Shown piece after piece: positions 26,627 through 36,570 of a stretch of 64,000 bases of DNA (position 1 is the first letter of the stretch; every line of letters starts with the position of its first letter). Location of the stretch: the NCBI RefSeq assembly GCF_028728205.1, contig NZ_JAQYUU010000001.1, positions 733,318 to 797,317 of the forward strand, written 5' to 3'. Made by a program: the position numbers and the translations under genes. The notes under the pieces were generated by a model. That model did no database searches, was not told the DNA's origin, and worked only from the letters and a program-made list of their open reading frames with translations. This stretch comes from Clostridium sp. 'White wine YQ' (GTDB lineage Bacteria > Bacillota > Clostridia > Clostridiales > Clostridiaceae).

Positions 26627-28140
26627 TGAATACACTAATAGCAACCCTAAATGAGAGACATGAAGAACTCTTAAATGCATTACTTCAGCACATGCAGATT
26701 TCACTTATCTCAATATTTATTGCTGTTATAATTGCAGTTCCACTAGGTATAATTTTAACAAGTCATAAAAGAATAGCAGAGCCTGTTATACAAATCACTG
26801 CAATATTCCAAACAATTCCGTCACTTGCACTACTAGGAATATTAATTCCTCTTGTAGGAATTGGACAAGTTCCAGCAGTTATAGCATTAGTTATATATGC
26901 TATATTACCAATTTTAAGAAACACTTATACTGGTATTAAAGAAATTGACCCTGTACTTATAGAGGCAGCAGAAGCAATGGGAATGGATAGAAGAAAACAA
27001 TTATATAAAGTTGAACTTCCACTTGCAATGCCGGTAATAATGGCAGGAATTAGAACATCCATGGTGCTTATTATTGGGACAGCAACTCTTGCAGCATTAA
27101 TTGGAGCAGGTGGTCTTGGAGACTTAATTCTTTTAGGAATTGATAGAAATAATAATAGTTTAATATTAATTGGCGCAATTCCTGCAGCGTTACTTGCTAT
27201 TATATTTGACGTATTATTAAGATTTTTAGAAAAATCCTCATTAAAAAAGTCTATGTTAGCGTTAGTTCTAGGCTTTGTAGTTACTGTTTCAATGGTTGTT
27301 TATCCACTTATAGGTTCAAAAGGGAAAGAAATTACCATTGCAGGAAAGCTTGGATCTGAACCAGAGATATTAATCAATATGTATAAGTTAATGATTGAAG
27401 ATGAAACTAATATACATGTAAATTTAAAGCCCGGGATGGGTAAAACTAGTTTCCTATTTAATGCTCTTGAATCAGGGGATATAGATATTTATCCAGAATT
27501 TACTGGGACAGCTCTTGAAACTTTTATAAAGGAAAATGCAAAAAGTCATAATCCTGATGAAGTATACGAACAAGCACGTATAGGTATGGAAGACAAATTT
27601 AAGATGACATTATTAAAACCCATGAAGTATAACAATACCTATGCGATAGCAGTGTCTCCAGAACTCTCAAAGGAATATAACCTAAATAAAGTTTCGGATT
27701 TAAATAATATAGAAAATAAGCTTAAAGCAGGCTTTACACTAGAATTCACTGATAGAGATGATGGATACAAAGGAATCAAAAAATTATATAACCTAAATAT
27801 TGAAAGCATAAAGACAATGGAACCTAAATTAAGATATACTGCAATTAAATCTGGAGATATTAATTTGATAGATGCATATTCTACAGATAGTGAGCTTGCT
27901 GAATATAATCTAAAGGTACTTGAAGATGATAAACAGTTTTTTCCTCCTTATCAAGGGGCTCCACTTATGCTAGATAAGACACTTGAAAAATATCCAGAAT
28001 TAAAAGAGCCTTTAAACAAATTGGCTGGAAAAATAACAGATGATGAGATGCGGGAAATGAATTATGAAGTAAATGTAAAAGGAAGAGCAGCAGAGGATGT
28101 TGCAAGAGAATACCTTAAAAATGAAGGATTGTTAAGATAA
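26626..28140 (+). CDS. Osmoprotectant ABC transporter, fused permease and substrate-binding protein
   Basis: 504 residues. Residues about 1-210 form a ProW/OpuCB-type permease (HMQISLISIFIAVIIAVPLG, EAAEAMGMDRRKQLYKVELPLAMPVIMAG = EAA loop). A further TM segment (about 210-228) tethers an OpuAC/ProX-type binding domain (about 230-504: ITIAGKLGSEPEILINMY, DIYPEFTGTALETFI, DAYSTDSELAEYNL, FPPYQGAPLM). In B. subtilis these are separate proteins (OpuCB/OpuCC). The fusion is a known arrangement in clostridia and lactic acid bacteria. It imports compatible solutes for osmotic protection. Confidence 0.9.
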   Translation: MNTLIATLNERHEELLNALLQHMQISLISIFIAVIIAVPLGIILTSHKRIAEPVIQITAIFQTIPSLALLGILIPLVGIGQVPAVIALVIYAILPILRNTYTGIKEIDPVLIEAAEAMGMDRRKQLYKVELPLAMPVIMAGIRTSMVLIIGTATLAALIGAGGLGDLILLGIDRNNNSLILIGAIPAALLAIIFDVLLRFLEKSSLKKSMLALVLGFVVTVSMVVYPLIGSKGKEITIAGKLGSEPEILINMYKLMIEDETNIHVNLKPGMGKTSFLFNALESGDIDIYPEFTGTALETFIKENAKSHNPDEVYEQARIGMEDKFKMTLLKPMKYNNTYAIAVSPELSKEYNLNKVSDLNNIENKLKAGFTLEFTDRDDGYKGIKKLYNLNIESIKTMEPKLRYTAIKSGDINLIDAYSTDSELAEYNLKVLEDDKQFFPPYQGAPLMLDKTLEKYPELKEPLNKLAGKITDDEMREMNYEVNVKGRAAEDVAREYLKNEGLLR

Positions 28141-28144
28141 TCAT

Positions 28145-28186
28145 AAAAATCTTCTAGGGTGAAAGTTTCATCTTAGAAGATTTTTT
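28145..28186 (+). terminator. Terminator of the osmoprotectant transporter operon
   Basis: AAAAATCTTCTA pairs with TAGAAGATTTTT, with an inner TGAAA/TTTCA stem, then T-run. Confidence 0.88.
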
Positions 28187-28325
28187 ATGTACTACTTACT
28201 GAGTTTATGGTAGAAATTACTATGGGGAATCCATGTAGATAAGCCTAATATCATATGAAGAAAGAACGAAATTTACACGATATATTACATAGAATTATAA
28301 TTTTACAAAAGATGAGGTGCTAATT

Positions 28326-31130
28326 ATGAAAAAGAAAATACTCTCTTTTTTATTAAGTATAACGGTAATTTGTTCTGTTCCGATTTATATATCGGCTAAA
28401 GAAGTAACTACAACAACTAATTTAGGAAAAACCCAGACTAGTTTCAAATTAGCAAACGGAAAAGAAGGAAGTATTAGTTTGAATAGAAAGAATGGACAAG
28501 TATTTCTTTCTGGAAAGCTTTCTGATAAACAAGTTCCGGGAGAAAAATCAGCATTAAAGTTTTTGGAGGACAATAAAGCTTTGCTTGGAATTGATAGTAC
28601 TTCAAACGAATTAAAAATTGCTGGAATTAATAAAGATAAAAATGGAGATACATATGTAAAATTCTCTCAAGTAATTAATGGTATTAAAGTTAACAACAGC
28701 ATGATTAATGTTCACTTTGATAAGGATGGTGTTATTTCCAGTATTAATGGAAAGCTGCAAAAAAACAAGACAATAACAACTCTTGGAAGTAAGAAAGTTT
28801 CAGAAGGAGATGCTGTTGAGGTAGCTAAAAAGCAATATAAATTTAAGAGCCTTAGAAATACGCCTAGCACTGAAAAATTAATAATTACTAAGGATGATAA
28901 AAATTATGAAGTTTATAAAGTGAATGTTTCTTTTAAGGAACCTACTATAGGAAATTATGATGTATATATTGAAGCAAATTCAGGACAAGTTATACAATCA
29001 GATAACAATATTAGATATGATGGACCAGTTACTGGATCAGGGATTGATGTTCAAGGAAAAACTAAAAGTTTAAATTTATATCAATCAGGAACTTCATATC
29101 AAATGAAAGATATAACGAAGCCATCAACTAGTGAGATAAGTACTTATTCATTAAATAATGGTACAACCACTGGAACTTTGGTCTCTAATACAACTAATTA
29201 TTTTGGAGCAGAAACCTATAAAGCTTCAGTTAGTGCGGAGTATAATGCAGGTAAAGTTATTGATTTTTATAAAAATTTATTTAATAGAAATAGTTTAGAT
29301 AATAAAGGAATGGCAATTGAGTCATATACCCACTATGGAACTCAATACAACAATGCCTTTTGGGATGGTTATGAAATGGTTTATGGAGATGGTGATGGAA
29401 CAACATTTACATACTTAAGTGGAGATTTGGATGTAGTTGGACATGAAATGACTCATGGAGTTATAAGTAATACTGCAAATCTATCCTATCATAATCAATC
29501 AGGAGCACTAAATGAATCATTAGCTGACACATTTGGAGTGCTAATTTCAACCTATGATAAATACAATGTTGCGGCAGGTGGAACATGGGCATTTAATTCG
29601 GCTGATTGGGTTGTTGGAGATGATATTTATACTCCTAATATTCCAGGAGATGCGTTAAGAAGCTTATCAAATCCAACTAAGTATGGCCAACCTGATAATA
29701 TGAGCAATTACAAAAATTATTCAGATACAGAAGCTGGGGATTGGGGCGGAGTTCATACAAATTCAGGTATTCCTAATAAAGCTGCATATCTGGTAGCTCA
29801 AAGTATAGGAATGGAGAAAACCGCAAGGATTTATTATAGGGCTATAACAAATTATATGAATGCAGACACAGATTTTGCGCAGGAGAAAAATTCTTTGGTT
29901 CAATCAGCTACAGATTTGTATGGAGCAAATAGTGGTGAGATAAGTGCAATTAATAGTGCTTTTAGTGCAGTTGGTATTGGAACTGTATCTGTAGAAGACC
30001 CATATGAACCAAACAATTCAATAGCTTCTGCTTATCCAATAAATATGGGTACTACATATAATTCATATATTTCAACAAGTAGTGATGAAGATTATTATAA
30101 ATTGAATGTAAATACTATAGGAAATATTCGTATAAGCATGACTAACTTGCCACAAGATTATGATTTAGAATTATATGATGCAAATGGATCATTAGTAGGA
30201 TATTCAACTGGATCGGGCAATGCAAATGAAGTAATAAATTACAATGCAACTAGTACTGGAACTTACTATATCCATGTATACTCATATTCAGGATATAGTA
30301 TAGCACAAGAGTATTCCTTAATAGTAACAAGAGCAGTTACTGGAATAACTCTAGATAAAACTAATGGAAGTTTAAAAGCCGGGGAGACTCTTACGCTAAC
30401 TCCAACTATTAGCCCTATTGATGCGACAAATAAAAATGTATTATGGACATCTAGTAATTCATTAGTAGCTAAAGTTGATACCTTTGGTAAAGTCTCTCCT
30501 GTGGGCTATGGAACTGCAATTATTACAGCTACAACTGCTGATGGTAATTATAAAGCAACTTGTACAATAACTATAACAACATTAAATGCACCTTTATCGT
30601 TAAGCACAAAGTCCATTTCCTATGATACCATAAATATTGGTTGGGGAGCAGTAAATGACGCAAGTGGATATGAGGTATATAGATCTTCATCAAGTATAGG
30701 AACATATTCATATTTAACCTCAACAACTGCTTTAAGTTATAATAATACTGGGCTCTTAACAAATAGTACATATTACTATAAAGTTAGAGCTTATAAACTT
30801 GTAGGAACAGCAAAAGTATACAGTGATTTTTCAACTGTTGTAAGTGCAAAGCCAATTCTATCAACACCAATAAATCTATCATTAACATCTGTAAATTACA
30901 GAAGTTTTAAAGTTGCATGGAGCGGAGTAAGTGGAGCAAGTGGGTATATGGTATATAGGGCGACATATGGTTATCCATATTCATTAATAGCTAGCACAGC
31001 TTATTTAAATTATATTGATTCAGGATTGACAATAGGAAAAACTTATTCTTACAGGGTTAGAGCTTATAGAAAAGTAGGCACAACAATAGTATATAGTGAT
31101 TTGTCAAATCTAGTTTATAGAAGACGATAG
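28326..31130 (+). CDS. Secreted M4 (thermolysin/bacillolysin) metalloprotease with PPC, Ig-like and Fn3 domains
   Basis: About 934 residues. Signal peptide (1-25), FTP/PepSY propeptide (about 45-215), M4 catalytic domain with H373-E-M-T-H377 and the third zinc ligand E397 in NESLAD, and HTNSGIPNKAAYL. C-terminal modules follow: a pre-peptidase C-terminal (PPC) domain (YEPNNSIASAYPI), a bacterial Ig-like group 2 domain (ITLDKTNGSLKAGETLTLTP) and two fibronectin type III domains. It is an extracellular neutral protease that matures by loss of the propeptide. The GTG at 28317 lies within the SD AGGTG, so the ATG at 28326 is the start. Confidence 0.92.
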   Translation: MKKKILSFLLSITVICSVPIYISAKEVTTTTNLGKTQTSFKLANGKEGSISLNRKNGQVFLSGKLSDKQVPGEKSALKFLEDNKALLGIDSTSNELKIAGINKDKNGDTYVKFSQVINGIKVNNSMINVHFDKDGVISSINGKLQKNKTITTLGSKKVSEGDAVEVAKKQYKFKSLRNTPSTEKLIITKDDKNYEVYKVNVSFKEPTIGNYDVYIEANSGQVIQSDNNIRYDGPVTGSGIDVQGKTKSLNLYQSGTSYQMKDITKPSTSEISTYSLNNGTTTGTLVSNTTNYFGAETYKASVSAEYNAGKVIDFYKNLFNRNSLDNKGMAIESYTHYGTQYNNAFWDGYEMVYGDGDGTTFTYLSGDLDVVGHEMTHGVISNTANLSYHNQSGALNESLADTFGVLISTYDKYNVAAGGTWAFNSADWVVGDDIYTPNIPGDALRSLSNPTKYGQPDNMSNYKNYSDTEAGDWGGVHTNSGIPNKAAYLVAQSIGMEKTARIYYRAITNYMNADTDFAQEKNSLVQSATDLYGANSGEISAINSAFSAVGIGTVSVEDPYEPNNSIASAYPINMGTTYNSYISTSSDEDYYKLNVNTIGNIRISMTNLPQDYDLELYDANGSLVGYSTGSGNANEVINYNATSTGTYYIHVYSYSGYSIAQEYSLIVTRAVTGITLDKTNGSLKAGETLTLTPTISPIDATNKNVLWTSSNSLVAKVDTFGKVSPVGYGTAIITATTADGNYKATCTITITTLNAPLSLSTKSISYDTINIGWGAVNDASGYEVYRSSSSIGTYSYLTSTTALSYNNTGLLTNSTYYYKVRAYKLVGTAKVYSDFSTVVSAKPILSTPINLSLTSVNYRSFKVAWSGVSGASGYMVYRATYGYPYSLIASTAYLNYIDSGLTIGKTYSYRVRAYRKVGTTIVYSDLSNLVYRRR

Positions 31131-31139
31131 AATTGTTAT

Positions 31140-31186
31140 AAGAAAGTCCTCAGAGATTAAATATAATCTTAGAGGACTTTCTTTTA
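31140..31186. terminator. Bidirectional terminator after the M4 protease
   Basis: AAGAAAGTCCTC (31140-31151) pairs with GAGGACTTTCTT (31172-31183), with an inner AGATT/AATCT stem. It also suits the convergent minus-strand gene. Confidence 0.9.
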
Positions 31187-31208
31187 TAACTTGCCATCTA
31201 AATAAATG

Positions 31209-31778
31209 TTATAAAGTTTCAAAATAAAGAGACGCAAGCATAAAATTGATAGAATCTTCTGTACCAAAATCATTATTTGCAAAATATAAACCAGGATTAG
31301 CTTCCATTCTATTTAGGATAAATAGAATATAGTAATTTAATGGATTGATATCAATAATATTTGTGAAAAGAGGCAATATGGCATTTTGATTAGAAACTAC
31401 CGCTTTTAAAGATGGCTTATAATCAACTTTAACTTCAGGTGATTTATCTATCATTTTGTGTATAAATTCATTAGCAGTTTCATCTGAATGAATTTTAGAG
31501 CTTTTATTGTATTTAATAATACCCAATTGAACTTTATTTATATATAACCCAATAATATATGTGGTTATACTTATTTGAATATTTGTATTAACCTTATTAA
31601 TTTTTTCAGAGGGATCATCACTTGCGGTACTTATAAAACAAAATAATCTATTAAAGTTACGAAAAATAACATGACCATTCTTTATAATAGGCTCAGCGTT
31701 TCCTAAGAAAGCGCTACATGGAGGAACCTCACCACTAGAGTATGGATTAGGATTATATGATTCAAGATTCTTCTTCAT
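31209..31778 (-). CDS. Uncharacterised protein (possible surface/spore protein)
   Basis: 189 residues without signal peptide or TM segment. It begins MKKNLESYNPNPYSSGEVPPCSAF and contains a beta-rich middle (IQISITTYIIGLYINKVQLG). I do not recognise a family. It is divergent from the YmaF gene across a 169-nt spacer with a perfect inverted repeat, and near glycosyltransferases and other spore-associated families. That context, together with the low complexity start, makes me think of spore coat or surface proteins (inference). Weak SD (GAAGTG). Confidence 0.5.
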   Translation of the reverse strand: MKKNLESYNPNPYSSGEVPPCSAFLGNAEPIIKNGHVIFRNFNRLFCFISTASDDPSEKINKVNTNIQISITTYIIGLYINKVQLGIIKYNKSSKIHSDETANEFIHKMIDKSPEVKVDYKPSLKAVVSNQNAILPLFTNIIDINPLNYYILFILNRMEANPGLYFANNDFGTEDSINFMLASLYFETL

Positions 31779-31805
31779 TTAATCACTTCATGTAAATTAA
31801 TTTAT

Positions 31806-31833
31806 TATATTAATATGATTTCATATTAATATA
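31806..31833. promoter_or_regulatory. Perfect inverted repeat between divergent genes
   Basis: TATATTAATATGA (31806-31818), spacer TT, TCATATTAATATA (31821-31833): 13-bp arms without mismatch in the divergent spacer of the 31209-31778 gene and the YmaF gene. A likely binding site for a dimeric regulator shared by both genes, although AT-rich repeats can arise by chance. Confidence 0.5.
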
Positions 31834-31892
31834 GTGAATTATAAAGATTATTAAAAAATAATACGAACTATTTGTATTTACATAAATATAAT

Positions 31893-31930
31893 ATATTAGA
31901 GACTTGTTTAAGCGTTTCTAATATATTTTT
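31893..31930 (+). terminator. Terminator-like hairpin in the ymaF leader
   Basis: ATATTAGAGAC (31893-31903) pairs with GTTTCTAATAT (31914-31924), one G-U pair, followed by ATTTTT. It lies 18 nt before the ymaF start with no gene upstream on this strand, so it is an attenuator or the end of a short transcript. Confidence 0.6.
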
Positions 31931-31947
31931 ACAAAGGAGAAAATATA

Positions 31948-32310
31948 ATGGGATATGATAATGAGAGGCATGATTGTCATAATGAATGTCCAGATACAGT
32001 TCAAACTCATGTACACGAATTTGAAGAAAGTACTAAATTAGCTGAACAAGGAAATGAGAGACACAATCATAGAGTTGCAGGTGTGACAGGTGAAGTTATA
32101 CCGATTGGCGGAGGAAGACATGTTCATCCATACTCTACTAACACAGATTTTTTTGATCATCATCATGAGATAGGGGGAACCACTGGTCCAGATATCCCAA
32201 TTCCAAATACTAATAAGCATATTCATGTTATATTTGGAAGAACAACTTGTAATGATGGTCATACTCATGATTATCTTTTTACCACACAAATTAATAGTCC
32301 TTTAATTTAG
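31948..32310 (+). CDS. YmaF-family protein
   Basis: A 120-residue histidine-rich protein with the YmaF pattern: THVHEFEESTKLAE, RHNHRVAGVTGEVIPIGGGRHVH, DFFDHHHEIGGTTGPDIPIPN, KHIHVIFGRTTCNDGHTHDY. The many His pairs suggest metal binding. YmaF proteins occur in spore-forming Firmicutes, and their function is not known. The SD is AAAGGAG. A hairpin in its leader may control expression. Confidence 0.82.
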   Translation: MGYDNERHDCHNECPDTVQTHVHEFEESTKLAEQGNERHNHRVAGVTGEVIPIGGGRHVHPYSTNTDFFDHHHEIGGTTGPDIPIPNTNKHIHVIFGRTTCNDGHTHDYLFTTQINSPLI

Positions 32311-32321
32311 CATAATATTTA

Positions 32322-32358
32322 AGCCATAAGTCTAAACAATAAAGACTTATGGCTATTT
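32322..32358 (+). terminator. Terminator-like hairpin after ymaF
   Basis: AGCCATAAGTCT (32322-32333) pairs perfectly with AGACTTATGGCT (32343-32354). The T-tract is poor. Confidence 0.65.
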
Positions 32359-32443
32359 ACTTTGGTGGTTGGTGAAAAAATGCATTCCCAATATTAAATT
32401 ATTCATAAATTTTGTAAGTGTATACAATTAATATTTTAAAGAC

Positions 32444-33379
32444 TTAATTTAATATAAAACGATGTGTATTTGGAACTCCTTCACCATTAATAAAGCCAAA
32501 GTTAAACCAAGGGAAATTTTGAGTCACTTGCTTTATGGCTTCAGCTAATACATAAACATAAGGCAAATAAATTAAGTTTAATATTGTAGGATTATCAATA
32601 TGATAATACCAGCATAAATTAAATTCTTTTGGACTAATTGTAGTTAATCCAGAAAAATGAAAGAATATTAATTGATCATTATTTAGATAAACCTTTCCGT
32701 TTTGTGAAGTTGTTGTATAATCTTGAATATTCCAAATAGCAGCATTAACACCATGAGATTTAACTACATGTAGGTTTGGAAAAATTTGTGGCCAAGACTC
32801 TGTGTACCTTTGATCTCCAAAAGTTTTATTAACCAAGTCTATTGTTGCTGAACACTTTTCAAGACATTGTTCTTTCCAAAAATTTATAGCATTTAATCCA
32901 ATGTTATCATTTCTGCAACCTACAAAACCAGTATTAAATTGTCCTGTAAGAGGATAGGTAAATTCAAAACTTTTTGAATTTCTGTGATCAGTTAAGAAAA
33001 TTGATGCAGAGGGATTTTCATTAAAAATTAGCATTGGGTCAGCATAAAAATAAAGATCTGCATCTAGGTGAGCATAGTAGTCTGCGTTGGGGTAACTTGT
33101 TAATACATGATGTAATAACAAGGATTTACCTGTCCAGCAGTACTCATGAAAATTTCTATTGGCCTTGGCTGCTAATAATTTATCATCTTCAAATTGTTCT
33201 ATTTTAAATAAAGTAATATTTTCAAAGTGAGCTTTAGATAACACATCAAAAGTTTCTGAATCCATACATAGAATAAAAAGTTCAAAATCAGTACAATGTG
33301 TTTTCAATGAACTATATAGTGCTATCATTTTAAATAAATGATATTTAGAAAGTACTGAAGTAAAATGAAACTTAGGCAT
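32444..33379 (-). CDS. Glycosyltransferase, nucleotide-diphospho-sugar type (GT8-like)
   Basis: 311 residues: N-terminal FHFTSVLSKYHLFKMIALYSSL, then HLDADLYFYADP with the metal-binding DxD, and FNTGFVGCRND. It is a GT-A fold transferase without TM segments. It is paralogous to the protein at 34621-35571 (both carry SKxxLxxxIALxxSL, CxDxETxxxLSK, EFCWT/EYCWT, DADLYFY/DSDLYFF and FGDQRY/FGDQKY). It is the last gene of the minus-strand operon with rfbF and rfbG, so the acceptor is probably a surface glycan or glycoprotein. Confidence 0.75.
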   Translation of the reverse strand: MPKFHFTSVLSKYHLFKMIALYSSLKTHCTDFELFILCMDSETFDVLSKAHFENITLFKIEQFEDDKLLAAKANRNFHEYCWTGKSLLLHHVLTSYPNADYYAHLDADLYFYADPMLIFNENPSASIFLTDHRNSKSFEFTYPLTGQFNTGFVGCRNDNIGLNAINFWKEQCLEKCSATIDLVNKTFGDQRYTESWPQIFPNLHVVKSHGVNAAIWNIQDYTTTSQNGKVYLNNDQLIFFHFSGLTTISPKEFNLCWYYHIDNPTILNLIYLPYVYVLAEAIKQVTQNFPWFNFGFINGEGVPNTHRFILN

Positions 33380-33417
33380 AATATCACTCCCTACTACTAA
33401 GTTTTATTTTAGATAAT

Positions 33418-34602
33418 TTAAATGGTCAGATTAAAAATGCTTTTAGTTAAGCCTAGGAACATATAAGGGAAATGAGTCATTCCGTGTATATTTTGTAATT
33501 TAATTAGTTGTTCTTTAGTTTTTTCGAAGTTTTTTTCAATTTCAGGTTGAAGAAGGAGTTTAGAATTCATGTTCTGTCTAATACTTATATCTATGGCTAC
33601 TTGAAGTACCTTCAAAAAGGTGCTTAATAATTCGTGATAATGTCCCAAAGCATGCAACTGATTAATTTCAGACATAACACTATTGATTTCAGAATAATCA
33701 ATTGGAACAGCAAGGCTTAAGCATATTAATAACATATCTAGAAAATAAATATTATTATATTTTGAGCACATATAGTTAATATTTACTATAGCAGAATCAG
33801 GTGAAGCATTTTTTAGGTGTTCTTGATGAACACTTAAAATATCATAAGCAAGTTTGAATTTATTTCCCGCTTTATACAGTCTAATGCCAAGGTCATAATC
33901 CTCAAATCCATACTTTACTATATTTTCATCAAATAGACCTAAGGCTAGAACTTGTTTTCTATCAACAGAGGCGTTATTTGTTATGAAAAATCTCCAGGCA
34001 AGATTGTATCCATTAAGATCTTGTCCATATATTGAAATTGTTTCTTTTAAGTTTGTTATAAAATCCATATCTAAATCATAAGCTAAATTTAAAAACGTCC
34101 CATCAATAATTTGTGATTCATTAATTAGTTTACATTTGTCAGTTTCCCAAAAATTTGGAGGTAAGTTATATTTATCTATGCGTTTAAAGAAATCCATAAG
34201 TTGATATGCACTGAAATCTTTATAAAAGTAACTATAAATTCTGAGCCAAGGTAAACCACATACTACAATCTTTTCTCTATCGTGTGCGTCAACATGTTTT
34301 TTTACAAAATCTATTGGAGCAATCATATCACTGTCGTGGAATATTAATATATCTCCGGAAGCTTCCTCAATTCCTCTATTCCTACCTCTTGCAATACCTC
34401 TATTATCTTCGAGTCGTATTTTTTTGAGAGGAAAATTAGAAACAAGGTTTGAGAGCATTATTTCAGTATCATCAGATGAACCATTGTCTACAACAATTAC
34501 TTCAAAATCATCATGAGGATAATTTTGATAGTTTAGTGCTAGGAGGTTGTAGTATAATCTTTCACTTGAATTAAATGAAGTAATTATTATACTGGCCTTC
34601 AT
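33418..34602 (-). CDS. Glycosyltransferase family 2
   Basis: 394 residues, GT2 fold: KASIIITSFNSSERLYYNLLALNYQNYP, VIVVDNGSSDDTE, RNRGIEEASGDILIFHDSDM (DxD variant HDSD) and FDENIVKYGFEDYDLGIRLYKAG (catalytic ED region, as in GT27-like C-terminal domains). The C-terminal 110 residues are helical. It sits between the two paralogous GT8-like genes, with gaps of 38 and 18 nt. The sugar donor is not known, but the operon makes a CDP-sugar. Confidence 0.82.
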   Translation of the reverse strand: MKASIIITSFNSSERLYYNLLALNYQNYPHDDFEVIVVDNGSSDDTEIMLSNLVSNFPLKKIRLEDNRGIARGRNRGIEEASGDILIFHDSDMIAPIDFVKKHVDAHDREKIVVCGLPWLRIYSYFYKDFSAYQLMDFFKRIDKYNLPPNFWETDKCKLINESQIIDGTFLNLAYDLDMDFITNLKETISIYGQDLNGYNLAWRFFITNNASVDRKQVLALGLFDENIVKYGFEDYDLGIRLYKAGNKFKLAYDILSVHQEHLKNASPDSAIVNINYMCSKYNNIYFLDMLLICLSLAVPIDYSEINSVMSEINQLHALGHYHELLSTFLKVLQVAIDISIRQNMNSKLLLQPEIEKNFEKTKEQLIKLQNIHGMTHFPYMFLGLTKSIFNLTI

Positions 34603-34620
34603 AATTATTCACTTCCTCTC

Positions 34621-35571
34621 TTAAGGTTTATTTAATTTTATGATACATGTACTCATATTCCCTTCGGTAGAGAAACCATTAAAATACGGATCTATTTGCT
34701 CAATATCAACAATGATATCCTTAATAACATTTTTATAGAATGAATAAATAAAAGGGAAATCAATTCGATTAAACTCATATAATTGAAAAATTTGAGTTTT
34801 ACTAACAATTCTAAAACCACTAAAGTGGTAGCATATGAGCTTTGATTTATCTATAAAACACATCCCATCTAGAATATGAAACTTATATCTAGCGTAATTC
34901 CAATGTCCTATATTAACTCCAGGCGTTGAAATACTTGAAATATTTTCAAAAGTGTAAGGTAAGGTATCAAGATATTTTTGGTCGCCAAAACTGTTGTTAT
35001 CAATATTATCACTACATCTTTCAATACATTTTACCTTCCAAGATTTTAGAAATAGCTTAGAAGTTAAGTCGTTTTTAAAGCTTATAAAACCAGAATTATA
35101 TTTTCCTGTTAGGTCTTCTACTAAACCATTAATTATGGGTGAAAATGAAGGTACGTAGACATCTGAACAAGAAAGTAGGACTGAGGAGGTTGGCTGATTT
35201 TCAAATATTATAGTGGGATTACTGAAAAAATATAAGTCTGAGTCGATAAAGGTTATACGTTCTAAACTATAATAGTTACATAGTAAACTTTCTATAAAGA
35301 TTGGTTTTAATGTCCAACAAAACTCATTTAACTTACGTTCTTTTCTTAATTTAATTATGGAATCATCTTTTAATTCATTTAAGGTGATTAATATAACGTG
35401 ATTAAAATTAATTTTGGATAGAAGACTGTAGGTTTCATCATCAATACATAGCACAAATATACAAAAATCCTCCATAACATTATAGAGGGAATGGAAGAGA
35501 GCGATAGATTGGTATAATCGCTCTTTTGATAAAATCGTGCAAAATGAGCTGATCAAATATATCAACCCCAT
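34621..35571 (-). CDS. Glycosyltransferase, nucleotide-diphospho-sugar type (GT8-like)
   Basis: 316 residues, paralogue of the protein at 32444-33379: LYQSIALFHSLYN, FVLCIDDETYSLLSK, EFCWTLKP, TFIDSDLYFFSNP (DxD) and NSGFISFKNDL. Same operon, 19 nt after rfbG. The SD before the ATG is weak (AAGAGA). Predicted cytosolic GT-A transferase, and the acceptor is unknown. Confidence 0.72.
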   Translation of the reverse strand: MGLIYLISSFCTILSKERLYQSIALFHSLYNVMEDFCIFVLCIDDETYSLLSKINFNHVILITLNELKDDSIIKLRKERKLNEFCWTLKPIFIESLLCNYYSLERITFIDSDLYFFSNPTIIFENQPTSSVLLSCSDVYVPSFSPIINGLVEDLTGKYNSGFISFKNDLTSKLFLKSWKVKCIERCSDNIDNNSFGDQKYLDTLPYTFENISSISTPGVNIGHWNYARYKFHILDGMCFIDKSKLICYHFSGFRIVSKTQIFQLYEFNRIDFPFIYSFYKNVIKDIIVDIEQIDPYFNGFSTEGNMSTCIIKLNKP

Positions 35572-35590
35572 TCTCTTAAGTTATAAAAAA

Positions 35591-36565
35591 TTAAGGATTA
35601 CTAAAAAAATCCTTATACCAATCGATTGTTTTTTTAAGTCCTTGATCAATGCTATAATTGGGCTTCCACCTAAGAATTTCTCTTGCTTTTTTTGCAGATA
35701 GATATTGGTGTTTAATTTCGTTGCTTCCTTCATTTAAAATTATAGGTTTTAAATTACTATTCATAGCTTTGAGGATTTTATCTACTAATTCTAAAACTGT
35801 AAGTTGTATTTCGTTACTAAAATTAAAAGCTTCACCAGCTAAATTTAATTCTTCTAAGTTTTCAGCTAAAAGTAAATAAGCCTCAGCTGCATCTTCTACA
35901 TAAAAATAGTCTCTAATAAATGTTCCATCACTACGTATAACTGGAGCTTCATTGTTTAAAATGCTTTGAATAGTTTGGGGAATAATTCTATTGAAATTTA
36001 AATCCCCTCCACCATATAAGTTACCACATCTTGTAATAGCTACTGGAAGATTATAAGTGTGAAAGTAAGACTGAGCTATTAAGTCAGCACAACTTTTAGA
36101 AACATCGTAAGGATGTGTACCTTGAAGTGGCATATTTTCATCGTAGGGAAGAGTTAGCTGATCTCCGTAGGCTTTGTCACTTGAGGCAATTATAACCCTT
36201 TTTACTAGAGGACTTCGCCTTGAACCTTCCAATATATTACAAGTTCCTAAAATATTTGAATTAAAGGTTGATAAGGGATTTTTATTAGCAACACCAACAA
36301 TAGCCTGAGCAGCTAAGTGAAATACTGTATCTATTTCATATTCACCTAATGTTCTCTCAATTAGCGCATAGTCTTCAAGAGAACCATTAACTATATTTAT
36401 TTTCTGAATATAATTACCACTGTAGAGATTTGATTTAGGAACCATATCTCTTACTAGTCCAGTTACATTTGCACCTAAATCTACTAATTTTTTTGATATA
36501 TAGCTTCCTAATAGACCAGTACAACCAGTGATAAAAACATTTCTTCCTTTCCAGAATGATTTCAT
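35591..36565 (-). CDS. rfbG: CDP-glucose 4,6-dehydratase
   Basis: About 324 residues, extended SDR family: NAD-binding [29 protein letters not shown], and SSDKAYGD with the YxxxK segment further on ([12 protein letters not shown]). The SSDKxYG and the pairing with rfbF identify CDP-glucose 4,6-dehydratase rather than a UDP/dTDP enzyme. It makes CDP-4-keto-6-deoxyglucose. The frame extends to 36607 (overlapping rfbF), but the SD GGTGAG and the ATG at 36565, 5 nt after the rfbF stop, give the normal start MKSFWKGRN. Confidence 0.85.
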   Translation of the reverse strand: MKSFWKGRNVFITGCTGLLGSYISKKLVDLGANVTGLVRDMVPKSNLYSGNYIQKINIVNGSLEDYALIERTLGEYEIDTVFHLAAQAIVGVANKNPLSTFNSNILGTCNILEGSRRSPLVKRVIIASSDKAYGDQLTLPYDENMPLQGTHPYDVSKSCADLIAQSYFHTYNLPVAITRCGNLYGGGDLNFNRIIPQTIQSILNNEAPVIRSDGTFIRDYFYVEDAAEAYLLLAENLEELNLAGEAFNFSNEIQLTVLELVDKILKAMNSNLKPIILNEGSNEIKHQYLSAKKAREILRWKPNYSIDQGLKKTIDWYKDFFSNP

Positions 36566-36570
36566 GTTTC

